A stretch of DNA of 64,000 bases from Cydia pomonella (GCF_033807575.1 NC_084716.1:7440001-7504000); one strand, 5' to 3'. Shown: positions 21,395-33,893, counted from the stretch's first letter. Notes: generated by a model not told the origin, from the letters alone. Made by a program: numbers and translations.

Positions 21395-22285
21395 CTCAGT
21401 TAATTTTCAAAGAAACATAATCATCAATATGTACAGAAAAATAATTATATGAAGCGTCTACTTCTACTCAGTTTATTTTCGAAGAAACATAATGATCTCG
21501 GCCGGCCGCGTTTATAATAAATGAACCTCACAATCCCGCGAAATTCACTTAAAAGATAGAACCAATAAACTTTATTTCCACCTCAATAGATCTCTCTCGC
21601 CTAGCTGCAGTAATGAAATATCCATAAAGTATGGCGACCTGGGATATATTTCCTTAGCGATTTGATTTATTTGATCAAAGTGTGGTTATTGAATAGGTTA
21701 CTGCTTTTCCCGGTTGCAACTTAAAAGGTGTAAAGCCAGGAAATTAGAAAGAAACAAAAGATATGACGCGCTGCGAGAAACTTGCGACAGAAGATAAGGC
21801 CGTCGCGTGCGTTTTTACCTTTTATTTGAATTATTCTGAAAATATACTTTTGTTTAAAATTTTGCTCGTCAAATCACTCGGTAGTCAGGTACGAGTATAT
21901 CACTAGCTATTTTATACTAGAATTATATACTGCATGGAGAGTAAAGATATACTAATGAAAATTAGATATGTTTTCGTGTTTTTTTTTATCGTCTTTATTT
22001 TAATATTTGACTCTTATCCTTGTGATTTATGCTCATGGCATTTGTCCTTGATTGAAACGTGTAAAATAAATCAATATAAAACTAAAATTTTGCGTTATCT
22101 CACTTAAAGCATCTCTTAAAACTAAAAATTTTGATGATGATGAATGATTTAATGGTCGCGTACTGCGCGGTTCAAGAGAAATTTCCTCCCGCGGACGCTC
22201 CGGCTATGGAATGAGCTCCCTTCTGAGGTTTTCCCGAGGGTCTACAGTATGGGGTTCTTCGAAAAAACCTGTACACTCCGTACAG
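21395..22285. other. AT-rich DNA, nothing recognised
   Basis: A GAAGAAACATAAT(G/C)ATC segment occurs twice (about 21410 and 21481) with a TTTTC preface, a local duplication. No gene. Confidence 0.45.
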
Positions 22286-22291
22286 GTTTTT

Positions 22292-22384
22292 AAGGGTCGG
22301 CAGCGCGCATGTAACACCTCTGGAGTTGCAGGCGTCCATAGGCTGCGGTGACTGCTTACCATCAGGCGGGCCGTATGCATGTAA
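22292..22384 (-). repeat. Interspersed repeat family A, short piece
   Basis: Reverse-complement copy containing GTCGGCAGCGCGCATGTAAC and CCATCAGGCGGGCCGTATGC. Confidence 0.65.
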
Positions 22385-22508
22385 ACTCTTAGTTTAGTTT
22401 TAGTTTTAATTATTAGGTTATTTATTGTGTTTGTAATGTAAGTTGTATATTGTTCATAACATATATAAATATCAATTAAATATAATGACCATACATTTAA
22501 AAAAAAAA

Positions 22509-22799
22509 CCGGCCAAGTGCGAGTCGGACTCGCGTGCGAAGGGTTCCGTACCATTATCTATAAAAACAGCAACAAAAATTACGTTTATTGTATGGGAGGA
22601 CCCTTAAATATTTATTTTATTCTGATTTTTAGTATTTGTTGCTGTAGCGGCAACAGAAATACATCATGCATCTGTGAAAATTTCAACCGTCTAACTATCA
22701 CGGTTCATGAGATACAGCCTGGTGACAGACGGACGGACGGACAGCGGAGTCTTAGTAATAGGGTCCCGTTTTATCCTTTGAGCACGGAACCCTAAAAAA
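22509..22799 (+). repeat. Interspersed repeat family G1, full-length copy
   Basis: Starts CCGGCCAAGTGCGAGTCGGA and ends ACGGAACCCTAAAAAAG. Contains GTTGCTGTAGCGGCAACAGA and a short (GACG)n run. Inverted copy at 23433-23628. Starts and ends resemble those of the longer family G2 at 54741-55441, suggesting related ends. Non-coding despite a 92-codon frame. Confidence 0.75.
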
Positions 22800-23290
22800 G
22801 TCTTAAAAATGACTTCCTACCGAAGTGCAACTTAGTTTCTACTGTCATACACCTATCGCTAATCATTTGTAGAGCTATGCGTGATTCCTAAAACGCTGAA
22901 GATCTATATGACTCAATGACCTTAACGTTGATACCATCTGTTTCTACACCACACTTTAGCTAAAAATGTCCAGTTATTCCCACTTTATCAACCATCGCAT
23001 CCGGCAATAACAGGCAAAAACAATTTCCCCACAAATAACCCAAACGAATTTACCCTGCCGCGTGTAGGTTTATAAAAAAAACACTCTATTTTCGTTACGG
23101 TGAAATGTCGCTTCATTTTAAATTGTCCACCCGGTACTTCTATAAATTGACCTTTTAATAATTCAGGGCTTGGAATGGGTGAAGAACCAACATACAAATT
23201 GAGTGCTAATATGTTGATCAAGCCAAACACTAGCTTTTACAGCAAGTTTTACAGATGAGGCAGTTAAAAGTAGCTCGTTGATTTAAACTT
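22800..23290. other. AT-rich DNA, nothing recognised
   Basis: No supported feature. Confidence 0.45.
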
Positions 23291-23295
23291 GTGTA

Positions 23296-23402
23296 GCAGT
23301 CGCCATTCGATATATTTAATTGGAGCCAAAGCCTTTATTATGAAGGCGTTAAAGTGCACGTCTAGATATTTTTGAGCATCTTGGCCGCTCCGATATATCA
23401 AG
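23296..23402. mobile_element. Palindromic MITE (GCGGCC family), nearly complete
   Basis: The left end CAGTCGCCATTCGATATATT is partner to the right end CTTGGCCGCTCCGATATATC. The same arms occur singly at 7799-7850 and 8246-8334. Confidence 0.6.
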
Positions 23403-23432
23403 TTAAACGATTGTGCAGCTATCTTGAAATTT

Positions 23433-23628
23433 CCGTACCCAAAGGGTAAAACGGGACCCTATTACTAAGACTCCGCTGTCCGTCCGTCCGTCGCCCGTCT
23501 GTCACCAGGCCTTATCTCATGAACCGTGATAGCTAGACTGTTAACATTTTCACAGATGATGTATTTCTGTTGCCGCTATAACAACAAACACTAAAAAGTA
23601 TGGAACCCTCGGTGGGCGAGTCCGAGTT
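23433..23628 (-). repeat. Interspersed repeat family G1, truncated copy
   Basis: Minus-strand match to 22509-22799 for the GTGACAGACGGGCGACGGAC block, the GTTGCCGC block and GGGTTCCATAC. It lacks the central stretch. Confidence 0.7.
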
Positions 23629-23639
23629 ACATGAAATAT

Positions 23640-24845
23640 TGTTGTTTTTGTGCTCCTTTAAAAACCTATGCTTTTTGCAATCGGTGTAAAACATTTTTCT
23701 TTGATTTATGACATGATTTTATGTGTATATCGGTCTCAAGTTGTCTGTCTTTTTCGCCGCAACGCGAGAATTTACTGTTAATCCTCATCAACTCATCAAC
23801 ATCAACAAAAGTCAGTTTTATACGTACCTAAAACCATTGACTTATATATTACTTTGTAAAGACGAGCCTTAAGGGCATCCAAGAATGTGGCCAGCACACT
23901 GGTGAGCACACGAATGCGAGCCAATCGTGCAGTCCAACGCAACTAGTTGCGACTTGCGACCAATCGCGTGCGTGATGTGATCTTTCGAAATCGTAGCCTA
24001 AAACTAAACCCATGCAGTACCTGTGCCAATTGGAATATTGAACGTCATTAATGAGTATTTAGGTACATCATAAGCATCTTATAATTAGAAACTAACCCTC
24101 AAAAAATAATTGATATTAATATTATTATAATTAGAAAAGAATTAGTTAATTTATATTTTATCCCTTTCTTACAAGTACATAAGTCAAAATTACCAAATGA
24201 TTAATAGTATATTGATGCTTGTAGTGCGTTTATGAACAACGCCATAATTTGTGTATCTATAGACCGAAAGTACATGTCAGAAACGGGTACTTTCGGTAAT
24301 TTTAAAACAACCCTACTCATATAAAATGAGAGCATATTCTCCGTGCGAATAGTGAGTCAGCTTTTAAATGAATTCTGTGACTAATATCTGAGCTCCACTT
24401 TAGAGTACTTCAATTATTCATTCGGTCGCTCTCCTGCATTCGAGTCACTCGTTCATTTAAAAAAATATAGAGATTAAATTGAATTTTAACTGAAGTTTAG
24501 ATTTCATCAAGTTATTAACTATTAGGAAATTATTGATTTAGATTTTTTATCGTGTGCTAATTTTGAGTCCCGGGTGAACGATTTATTTTAGAAATCAATC
24601 GGCTAATTATGAATTAGAATCATAAGCGTAGCAAGAGAAGGCAATCGCTTTGATTTCGATTAGCAAAAACAACTTTTCAAATTGAAACCTCCAGCAGTAA
24701 TTAAACTCGTGTTTATTTATCGTTAAACACATGCATAAAAATAATTTGTCTCTAATGGCCTCGACTTACCGCTCCTAACGTATTTTGGGCTCTGTACCAA
24801 AATTGTGGACATTTTGAAAACTTTTGTTTACGAATTCACGTTATA
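23640..24845. other. AT-rich DNA, nothing certain
   Basis: 23885-23975 has short inverted motifs (AATGCGAGCCAATCGTGC, GTTGCGACTTGCGACC) suggesting an old foldback. No gene. Confidence 0.4.
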
Positions 24846-24851
24846 AACTAA

Positions 24852-24975
24852 ATTTATTTATACTTTATTGCACATATATAATAATAAGGACAAATGGTGA
24901 ACTTAATGACTTAAGGTTTTATCTCTATCCATCAACCACTGGGACTAAACGAGATGTTTGTTAGGTGTAGGCTTT
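24852..24975 (-). mobile_element. LINE 3' tail fragment
   Basis: On the minus strand, GGTTGATGGATAGAGATAAA leads to GTGCAATAAAGTATAAATAA, a polyadenylation-like LINE end. No coding part attached. Confidence 0.4.
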
Positions 24976-24979
24976 GTAA

Positions 24980-25805
24980 CTAACTACTATTTACAAATTA
25001 AATACTATTGAATATGTTATAATGAAATCATATGCTTAAATATATACTTTGTATGATAAACTTACATAAATATCTACATATATACATTGCATATGCACCT
25101 ACTGTGAAACATTACTTACATAGATGTCAGATAAATGCTTGCGCATGCGCTTGGAAGTGAACTTACATTTTAACTTTTCTAATCGCGTATCGCCTGAACA
25201 GTATAAGATTTGGTCAGGAAATTGGTGCGATCAGGGAGAATGGAAAGCTTAAGGCTACGGGAGGTAAGGAGAACACGACCGAGGCTAAATCTGCGTTACA
25301 AGAGAGAAAAATGAGGCCACTCAATCAATGATTCAATGCTGAGGCCATTTCGTGGCACTTTATACTTTTTTGTTTTTGTTATATTATGTAATGTAATGTG
25401 TCTTAAAATTATTCTTTTCTATTCTATTCTAAAAAGCTTCTATTCACGTCACTAGGGTTGTTAAAAGCATTCAAAATAGTTATTAAAAAAATGGGATCAA
25501 TTGGGTATCTGTCCATCTGTCTCATGTGCTGGTTTAATTTACAATAATTTCTTAATCTCCGTGGCTATATTAGGTAATTTAACGAAGCACTTGCACTGCC
25601 TAGACTGCATGCTTTGCTATTCCGTGTGATTCCAATTTAAATACCGAATTATTATGGCAACCCTATATAATTATATGGGATCCTATTTGAAAGCAATTAT
25701 ATCCCATATATCCTATACTATATAAGATCAATTCTATGATAGTCTAATTGCGATCTGATAGAAAGATTTATAAACCGAACACTTCACTTTGGAAACTAGA
25801 AACTT
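24980..25805. other. AT-rich DNA, nothing recognised
   Basis: Short imperfect TATAT and TTCTATTC runs only. Confidence 0.45.
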
Positions 25806-25811
25806 ACAGCG

Positions 25812-25960
25812 CGGCTTACGTGGGCGATGACTCGCGAATGCGACGCGGCGCGGCGCGGCGGCCCAACGGCATTCGGAGATCGCCCACGTAGGACACTTCC
25901 ATAGGTATCAAAGGATTGAATTCACCCGCGCCGCGCCGGTTCGCGTTTGCGTTCGCGAGT
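25812..25960. repeat. GC-rich nested foldback repeat
   Basis: TACGTGGGCGAT (25817-25828) and its exact complement (25879-25890) form one arm pair. A second pair joins ACTCGCGAATGCGACG (from 25830) with GCGTTTGCGTTCGCGAGT (to 25960). The GCGGC/GCGCC-rich core contrasts sharply with the AT-rich flanks. Probably a MITE pair or composite. Confidence 0.55.
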
Positions 25961-25989
25961 TAGTCGCTCAGGTAAGACACTGCCTTACT

Positions 25990-27100
25990 GAGCAGTCTAG
26001 TCGTTCGAACGATTAATAACTTATATTCCTTTCAAAGTAACATATTCCCGAGGAAACTACGACGAATATGGTAAAGACTACATTCCCTATATTTGCGCCA
26101 ATCCATGCATAAATCTCTCTAGAAAACTCCAGCAATATAAAGGCGCTTTACACTGCAGTCGGACCTGAATTTCGCGCCTCACCTAATATTAAAGCATAAA
26201 TTTTAAAGGATTATTTACAGCGAGGTCTCTCGTAACCAAAACGTATGGAGTTAGAAATTAAATTCAACAGCTTGCTCCGAAAAAGTTTGCCCAAATGGAT
26301 TAATGATTTTAGTTTTTAGGTTTTAACTCTACCGTATAATGGAATTAATTTAGATAAACAGTCAAAACAGTAATTGGAGGTTTTGGTGTGATTTTAAAAT
26401 TCCCGGGCTGTTTTATTCCCTGTAATTCCCGATTACCAAGGAATAACGTGTTACTGGCTGCTAATGACTCAACAATTAAAGTCCGTGACTGTACGTTCGT
26501 GTATAGTCGACTATTTAACAAATAAATAATAATTTACAAAAAATAGATCTATTACAATTTGATATTATTTTAAGTAGGATCTTAAAAGTGGTTTATTCTA
26601 CCTACATATAGTCGACTGTGTCAAGGATTTAGGCGGCAAACTGGATGCAAGCAGCGCGCGGTTCTTACATTTGGTCGAGCGCAATGTACAAATGGCCTTG
26701 ATTTCCACTCCGCAGCCTTATATTTAGTAAGTACATTGATATAACTTATTTTAAAGTAGGAATGCACAAAACGCTTCACTGAAAAGATTGATTCATATCT
26801 TTCGCTCGCGGAGATATATATCACTCATTTCGCTCGTTTCGCTCAGTGCATCTGTAGGGTGCGTAAAAGAAATGGTTTTAATACACAGCCATAAGTGCGA
26901 CCAAGATGGCGAATACGATTCCGCCATATTTTACCGACACCCTCCGAACCGCTCCGAAACGGTCTCACTCTTTTGCCTTGGCCGGCTCATTCGAATCATG
27001 AGTGGCAAAGAGCGAGCAAGTAACACTGAGATAGATGACTTAGGTACTGAGCGAGTTAAATCTCGAGTTGAAGATTGAATGAGTTACATCAAAAGATATG
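25990..27100. other. No gene recognised
   Basis: A 96-codon frame at 26788-27078 has no motif and begins next to a CGCTCG-rich simple region. AATTAAAGTCCGTGACTGTA at 26478 resembles AATTAAAGCTCGTGACTGTA near 46344, beside the Tc1 relic. Confidence 0.4.
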
Positions 27101-27103
27101 GGT

Positions 27104-27983
27104 AGTTCATTTAAATGACATGCATAATATTGGATTGAAGGGACACCTAACATTATACGCGGATGATACCTGCCTGTTCTACTTCGGCTCGAAAATTGAA
27201 ACTCTAATAGAACACGCACAGGACGATTTAAATTTACTCCACAGATGGCTTCTTTGTAACTTGTTAACGATTAATGAGTCTAAAACTAAGTACATCATAT
27301 TTGCTGCAAAAAATAAAGTCATTCATAATCATGATCCCTTAGTAATAAATAATGTAACGTTACAAGCAGTAGAACAGGAGAAATACCTTGGCCTCATTCT
27401 GGACAATAAGCTATCATGGAAACCACATATTAACTCCCTACGCTCCAAAATTACATCGCTCACCGGTGCATTGCGACGTATTGTTCGATGTCTGCCAAAA
27501 AGGGTTCGATACACCATTTATAATTCACTCATTAAGCCTAATCTAGAATATTTAATAGAAATATGGGGATCGGCCGCCAAAACTAACTTAAAACCCTTAC
27601 AAATTTCACAAAATAAAATAATGAAAGTATTATTTAATTATAAGCGCCTTACACCAACTAGCTCTATATATAAGGACACAAAAATACTAAACATTTCCCA
27701 AACTTATGTATACAACACATGCATCCTTATAAGAAAAATCATATATAAAGATATACATAGCCATATAACGTTCACTAAAAGATCCGAGGTACAAAAAAGG
27801 CTGACGCGACAAGCTAATAATATACTCCTGCGACCACCCAGAACATTATATGGAAAAAAGAACATAATATACGAAGGAGCTCAATTATACAACCAATTAC
27901 CAAAAGATGTCAAAGACGCCAAGTCAATGCTAGTTTTCAAAAGAGCACTAAAACAATACATATTGAATAATAAATCTAGGTAG
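27104..27983 (+). pseudogene. 5'-truncated LINE reverse transcriptase (jockey/CR1-like)
   Basis: The frame stays open to the stop at 27981-27983. From the truncation it reads VVHLNDMHN, then LTLYADDTCLF with the catalytic YADD box, then QDDLNLLHRWLLCNLLTINE, S-KTKY--F (motif D/E region), a KYLGLILDNKLSWKPHI block and the thumb region. The family's order is fingers, palm A, B and C, then thumb; everything before motif C, including the endonuclease, is gone. No frameshift or internal stop occurs in about 290 codons, so the insertion is fairly young. The ATG at 27075 lies in flanking DNA and is not a real start. A short (AAT)n tail follows at 28074-28086. I place it in the broad jockey/CR1 group; the exact clade is open. 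Confidence 0.85.
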
Positions 27984-28073
27984 GCCGTTTGCTTATTCAC
28001 CAAGTATTCATAAAAATGCCCAACATCATACATCTTCTAAGGCTTTTCAAAAATATATTAAAAATAGAAATAT

Positions 28074-28086
28074 AATAATAATAATA
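28074..28086 (+). repeat. (ATA)n tail of the LINE
   Basis: An ATAATAATAATA run directly after the 3' UTR and directly before the next LINE end. Confidence 0.6.
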
Positions 28087-28280
28087 ATATGGTGATCTTG
28101 GACACGGCGCGGATAGTGCGGCGGTTCCTCTCTCTGCAGCCCTGACCACCGGCAGCTTGGGCCCTGCCCCGCTGCTGGCGGCACACTAGGTTAAGTTTTT
28201 TACAATGTGTTTATATGTGTTTTGTATAGTATTTTTTGATGTATTTTTATATTTTACTTTTATATCCATATTGTAAAAAA
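28087..28280 (+). mobile_element. LINE 3' end, second copy of the family at 3704-4116
   Basis: The first 51 bases code for VILDTARIVRRFLSLQP and a TGA, matching the last residues of the minus-strand copy at 3844-4116. About 140 bp of shared 3' UTR follow, including GGCGGCACACTAGGTTAAG and TTTATATTTTACTTTTATAT. Extreme 5' truncation; it abuts the preceding LINE tail. Confidence 0.8.
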
Positions 28281-28284
28281 CATA

Positions 28285-29365
28285 ACCTAAGAAGGAAGAG
28301 AAATAAAGGATAATAATAATAATATAAATATAATACATCATATACATATTCCGATTAATTTATAATTAAAAATAAATTAAACATACTTTGTTAGGCGAGT
28401 TAAACGACCCTATATCTAAGCAGTTGTCGCACGAGCAGTTCGTGTTCGGTTTAACTGGCCTCGACCTCGACGCACTGCATGTTGTTAGTGTTGTTACCAA
28501 GCGTCTTTGTACGTAAGTCGTTCACCGTTTTTGCATGCTACCCTCTCCTATTTAGATTTAAGCAAAATTATTGTTTTCTCAGTAAGTGATTTATGTAAAT
28601 CTTTTGAGAAATAAATATCTTAAACCATAAATCACTCACTCGTGAACGACACATCTCTATTTTAAAAGGTTTATCGTCCGTTTAACAGTTAAAGTGTAAG
28701 GATAAAAAAAAATTAAACTGTTTATTATAATAAAATTACAGAGTTATATATTTTTTTTTAACTTAGGATAACCTATTTATTATAGATTGTAGCGACTAGA
28801 TAGCGACTGCAGCAGCATTGCCGCATTGTTGTCGCATTAAATCCGAATGTAAACTTTACCAGTGTTTTCTTATAATATTATTTATACTTACGTGAAAATG
28901 ATTTCTGAACTGCTGAGAAAACTTCGTTAACATTTATAAAGAAAAACCTTCAATTCCAAAATATTTTTCTGTTACAAATGAAAAAGTTTTCAGTATTCCC
29001 GGGAGCCCAGGAATTGCGTTGTTATTTACCTGGTAGTAAAAATCTCTATTCCCTTAAAAATCTTTTTACGGGTACTGGGTAAATAAACTGTAGTAATTTT
29101 TACTTGAGTTGTTTGATAAAAGGAAATCCTTCTTACCTAGGTATATAGGTATATCCTTTGAAAAGTAAAAACTGAGTCGTCTATGTTATTCAGCATTACA
29201 TGGCGCTTACACTGGATCCGCACATTGCTCCGACGTGGGAGCAGGATGTCGCTATAATACGCGCATAGCGCTGTCTCGCTCAAACATAGTAGTGACGAGC
29301 AAATCGGATCCAAAATTGCGTGTTAAATTATTTGACGTAAATAGGACGGTCGAAATATTATTTAA
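28285..29365. other. AT-rich DNA, nothing recognised
   Basis: An (AAT)n run at 28308-28324. The region 29209-29325 has CACTGGATCCGCACATTGCT and a distant ATCGGATCCAA, possibly a diverged relative of the foldback at 41452-41554. Confidence 0.4.
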
Positions 29366-29387
29366 TTATGTTTAAGTTTGAGTTATA

Positions 29388-29718
29388 TAGAAGCGCTGGT
29401 GGCCTAGCGGTAAGAGCGGGCGATTCGCAATCCGGAGGTCGCGGGTTCAAACCTCGGCTTGTCCAATGAGTTTTTCGGAACTTATGTACGAAATATCATT
29501 TGATATTTACCAGTCGCTTTTCGGTGAAGGAAAACATCGTGAGGAAACCGGGCTAATCCCAACAAGGTCTAGTTTTACCCTCTGGGTTGGAAGGTAAGAT
29601 GGCAGTCGCTTTCGTAAAAACTAGTGCCTACGCCAAATCGTGGGATTAGTTGTCAAGCGGACCACACGCTCCCATGAGCCGTGGCAATATGCCGGGACAA
29701 CGCTTGGGAGAAGAAGAC
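29388..29718 (+). mobile_element. Complete tRNA-derived SINE (family B) with 18-bp TSD
   Basis: The head has an A box TGGCCTAGCGGTAAGAG (29400-29416) and B box GGGTTCAAACC (29443-29453), giving an internal RNA polymerase III promoter. The body includes ATTTGATATTTACCAGTCGC, GAAAACATCGTGAGGAAACC and CCCTCTGGGTTGGAAGG; the tail is GAAGAAGAC. It is flanked by the direct repeat GTTTAAGTTTGAGTTATA, 18 of 18 identical, at 29370-29387 and 29719-29736. This pins both ends and shows LINE-type target-primed insertion. Truncated relatives: 1409-1634, 20911-21388, 37062-37214, 46961-47180. Confidence 0.95.
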
Positions 29719-29739
29719 GTTTAAGTTTGAGTTATAGCG

Positions 29740-30420
29740 ACGCATCTTCGACTCCTCGGCTAATTATTGCAATTAAATCATTTTTTACAGTAAAATAATC
29801 ATTAAATACTTCTAGAGAAGACGAAGAGCTAAAATTGTATTTGTAGCGCACATAAAATCGTATAAGTATACTCTCGTGCATCGCAGAAAACAACATATAG
29901 CATCATGAAACACGAGATTATATCAAAACAACGTACTAACACCGCCGAAGGTGGATCTCCATTGCGAGCGAGAACTTTCTCTAAATCTAAGTTGAAACTA
30001 AATGTATATTATATACAACGTGTATACTTGTAATAAACGTGTAATAAAATATTCGAAAAAAAAAAACATAGGAGCATAGCTGCTTGATATATAACAGTGT
30101 CAAAATATTTTTAAAAATGTTTATCCAGAGCGGAAAATGAGGACCACGTTTGTATGAAAAGGCGGTTTCGGGGCGCCTGTAACCTATCGTCTAGTTATTT
30201 AAATGAATGCTATCGACAAATCACCTCCCAGCCGTACGGCCACGTTTGGCGCTATAAAACTTTAAAGGAATGCAATTTAAAAATGGTTAGAATAAATATA
30301 TATTTATCGAGAACATTCACACACATGGTTAACGATTTCACCATAGCTATCCTAACATATTGTACCTATGGTAACTGTAATAAGTTTTTTTTTTAATATT
30401 ATGGCATTTTTTGTCATTTT
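29740..30420. other. No gene recognised
   Basis: An 80-codon frame at 30154-30396 shows no family motif. A GTGTAATAAAATATTCG segment and A-run at 30040-30066 could be an old retroposon tail. Confidence 0.4.
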
Positions 30421-30426
30421 ATAAAT

Positions 30427-30774
30427 TTTTTTATACTACGTCGGTGGCAAACAAACATACGGCCCGCCTGATGTTAAGCAGTCTCCGCAACCTATACCTC
30501 CGGAGGAGTCACATGCGCATTGCCCAACCTAGCACTCCGCACCTTCGTTGAGCCTTTACAATCTTACTCAACGGCAGGAACACAACACTATGAGTAGGGT
30601 CTAGTGTTATTTGGCTGCGCTTTTCTATTGTATAGGGTGGAGGTACTTGTTCTCTACTCTAGATCTGGAATAACATCCGCTGTGCTGTAACCTACCACAC
30701 AAAGCGAGATGACAATCATTCACAATGCCCATACCTCTCTTTTGGACGTAGTTTAAGGACATACCCGGGTCCAA
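30427..30774 (+). repeat. Interspersed repeat family A, near full-length copy
   Basis: Matches 679-1027 end to end with scattered substitutions and small indels (GGCAAACAAACATACGGCCC, CACAACACTATGAGTAGGG, ATACCCGGGTCCAA). Confidence 0.8.
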
Positions 30775-30779
30775 CGTAG

Positions 30780-33245
30780 TAACGTTTTGTTTGGTATTAT
30801 TATGAGTTGCTGTGTGAAGGAAGAGTAAAATGCGTTATTTTATGGCGTAAAAACGGATCTTTTTTTAGGTTCAATAGTGACTATCAACGAACGAATTAAT
30901 TATGGTGGCTTTAGCACTGACATATTAGCACCGCACTTTATCTAGGTCGAAGTCTAACAACTAAAAATAACGTACTAATAACCTAAGTAACCTTAAGTTT
31001 TTTTTAATCGTTTACTATATTCCCGCGCAATAAAATAGGTTCACGTCATATGCGGCTGTTATGCGGAGGTGGCAAAATTCGCCAGTGACAGCGGAGCCTC
31101 CAAGCAGATTATCCATCACTTAATATACGACTGCTCTAAGAGAAAGTTCAATGATAACCATGCAGACCTGCTCGCACACAGTGATGACGCAGCCTAACAT
31201 GCATAGACGCTAAATACTGCCCCTTTAAATAGTTCTTCATTACTAGTATTTTAAGCGATTCAAATCTATTACTTATTTGGATACGATTAAATAAATGTGT
31301 AGTGTGGCAGAGTACACACCGTGGCTGAACGTTTCCCGCTGTAAATGAGCCTATACACATTCCCCGCTGGCATCTCATGTAACGTAATGCAAAGTTGCTC
31401 TTTTAACGCCTTTGCCTAAAAGTTATTCCCCTTGAAATGACTTGAATACACGAGTTCATCTTCATCTTCAAGTGTTTCTTTTCATGGGTGTTTTTTTTGC
31501 CTTGTATTTTGTTAGAGATAATGTTAAGCTGCAAAATGATAAATAGGTCGATTTTTTGACTGCAGATTAATATTTATTGCATCTTTATGTGTATTATTTT
31601 AATAATTTGTTGAATATAACGTATGCAAACTTAATGACAATTGTTTTCCATGTTTGTACCTCATATCACATTTTTGTATTACAAAATTTTGTTAATTGCA
31701 TCTGGTAATCTGTCAACAAAAAAGTTATGCTTGCTTCATATTTTTGATAAGAATCAGAGGGTCGTGCAGCAAACAACATATTATTGTTGACCATTATTCT
31801 GCTTTTTTCTGATACCATGTATAACAACTTATTGTAGCCATTTGAAACCGCTAAGTGATAGATATTTTTATTTTACCATAAGCCGACGCATAAGTATAGC
31901 AATAGTACTATTTTCACGCTTCAAACTTGCGTTATTCAAAAGGTATTCCCAAACAATACAATAACACTAGTCTTACACTACAATCCTTTCCAGATCCTAA
32001 TATTCGAAGCACGTCTCCAGGAGATCACATTCCATTATGGACCGTCGGGAAATCGGCGCAAACACATATAAACAACTCAATTGCACGTTGTTTAGCTCCG
32101 AATAGAATATTGTGATAGGTTCGGAACAAATTACTTGGGGCTGTATAAACCGCGGAAGCAAGCGAATTGCGGCATTAACGTAATAGAGGGAATATACGTG
32201 GAAAGAGTCAGTTTTGTATCAGGAAATTGTGGCGCTTACGTCGTTTTATTATTTGATAAAGGTTAGCAGTTTATATCGACAAGCCTAAAGCTTTGATAGG
32301 TTGCGTTGTCAGTTTAGAACAAGTAGGCAGTTCAAAAACTAGCTCGACTGCCCGATGAATTTTATTAACAGATAAAATTTAGTTCATTCACGGATCACAA
32401 AACTAAATAGATCGATAAGTATATACCAATTTCTATATATTCACCGTGATACAGTTGAATACTAGTACGGGGAACAGATGTAGCTTACTTTATTCATGAA
32501 ATGTTGATCATATATTATTTTATTGTAATCTAAACAGTGTAGTTAATTGACCAATTGTACACCTTATTATATTGACTTAGGGACTGTAGTTGGCCATGTA
32601 ACTGTACTGTACTATATCTACTTGCTAAGTTAATTAATAACTATATCTATAAACAAAAACGTAAGCAAATATTGTCCTTTATTACTGAATAAAGATATTT
32701 ATTATTTATTATTATAATAGGTACGCTAAAAAGCAGCAAAGGTCTCTTAGTAATTCTAAAATTGCAACAATTAGTTGACTGAAATGAACACAAAAACATA
32801 GTATACTGACTCTTAAATCATCTACATCGTTATATTTGTTTCCCAGCTCTTGCAGACAAGCCGGTCGACTCACGCGCAGCTACAATTAAGCCGCCATTAC
32901 AATTCATTCACGATTATTGTTATTCCGCTCGCGAATTTGACGATCCCCAAGTTGACAACCAGTTGTCTTAACAGTGTTTTTAGCGGGGTAATTACAGTCT
33001 TACATTATTGTAAAGTAAATCATAACTTATCATTATTAGTTAGTAAAATAGTTAATAAATATTTTCAATTATGTTCTAAAAAAAAAAATTATACAAATCG
33101 CTCTATAGCAAAGTTTTGACTTAGATACAAAAATAAAACCAATGGAATCGAAAGGTGCTTCGCCATTTCGGTGCTGTTTACTGTCACTGTCGCACTTATA
33201 TGGAAGAGTGATAGAGGGAGATGATTACGATACGCTACGGAGAAT
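30780..33245. other. Long AT-rich stretch, nothing recognised
   Basis: 2.5 kb with no supported gene. 31057-31143 weakly recalls a LINE C-terminal segment in translation (HHLIYDCSKRK) but without the expected cysteine partners. TTATTACTGAATAAAGATATT at 32679-32700 may be a LINE tail. Confidence 0.4.
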
Positions 33246-33251
33246 TAACGA

Positions 33252-33303
33252 TTGGCACGTTGGCTACGCGGCCTTACTTCAGGCCGCGTAGCCAACGTGC
33301 CAA
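33252..33303. repeat. Perfect 22-bp hairpin
   Basis: Arms 33252-33273 and 33282-33303 are exact complements (TTGGCACGTTGGCTACGCGG...) around an 8-base loop TTACTTCA. The preceding 33160-33250 segment has a GATAGAGGGAGATGATTACG run and may belong to the same MITE. Confidence 0.8.
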
Positions 33304-33309
33304 GTTCAG

Positions 33310-33890
33310 TTTGATATCAACTCGGGTGATATATGGGTATAAATAAAATCTAATGGCGATATTTTTAACATAAGCATGCGGTTAATCTCAAATATTTTTT
33401 TCCTATATGCCAATTTGTTTTAGTGGTTGTTAAAAAGAAACAAAAACAAAGGCATGGACGACCACTTCTCCGTACAAACGTAGTCTCCATTTTCCTCTCT
33501 GAATATTAACATTGTGGAAAGTATGTTTACACAATTGATGTATATTGACCATAGTTCTGTTATGCACCCTACCCTTCGTTTGACTTTTTACAAAAGTTAG
33601 GAGCGAATAACAAATTCCATTCAGATTATCATTTCCCTCTATACCTTCCCGTTGCTTCGCTTAGTTATACTGTCAGTAAATCACAGTAATCACGGCATAC
33701 TGCAGGATCGCAAACACAATTCGGTATTCCGTTTGAGCCATTACAAACAGAGTAATCAGGACTATGAAGTTATTAGTTAATTGACAGGGCTTACATGTTG
33801 TTGACTTGTCATCGGTTGACGACTGACATTATTGACTTAGCAGTTTGCTCATATGTCAACTGATAAATTAATCTAGAAACTTTGTCGGTA
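33310..33890. other. AT-rich DNA, nothing recognised
   Basis: No supported feature. Confidence 0.45.
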
Positions 33891-33893
33891 GGA

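Noticed and set aside
26788..27078. 96-codon + frame before the RT fragment
   Set aside because: No family motif; it overlaps flanking non-repeat DNA and ends where the truncated LINE begins.
29391..29465. Possible tRNA gene
   Set aside because: Good A and B boxes but continuous with a SINE body bounded by an 18-bp target duplication.
31041..31143. LINE zinc-knuckle-like segment (HHLIYDCSKRK)
   Set aside because: The partner cysteines are missing and neighbouring frames do not extend the match.
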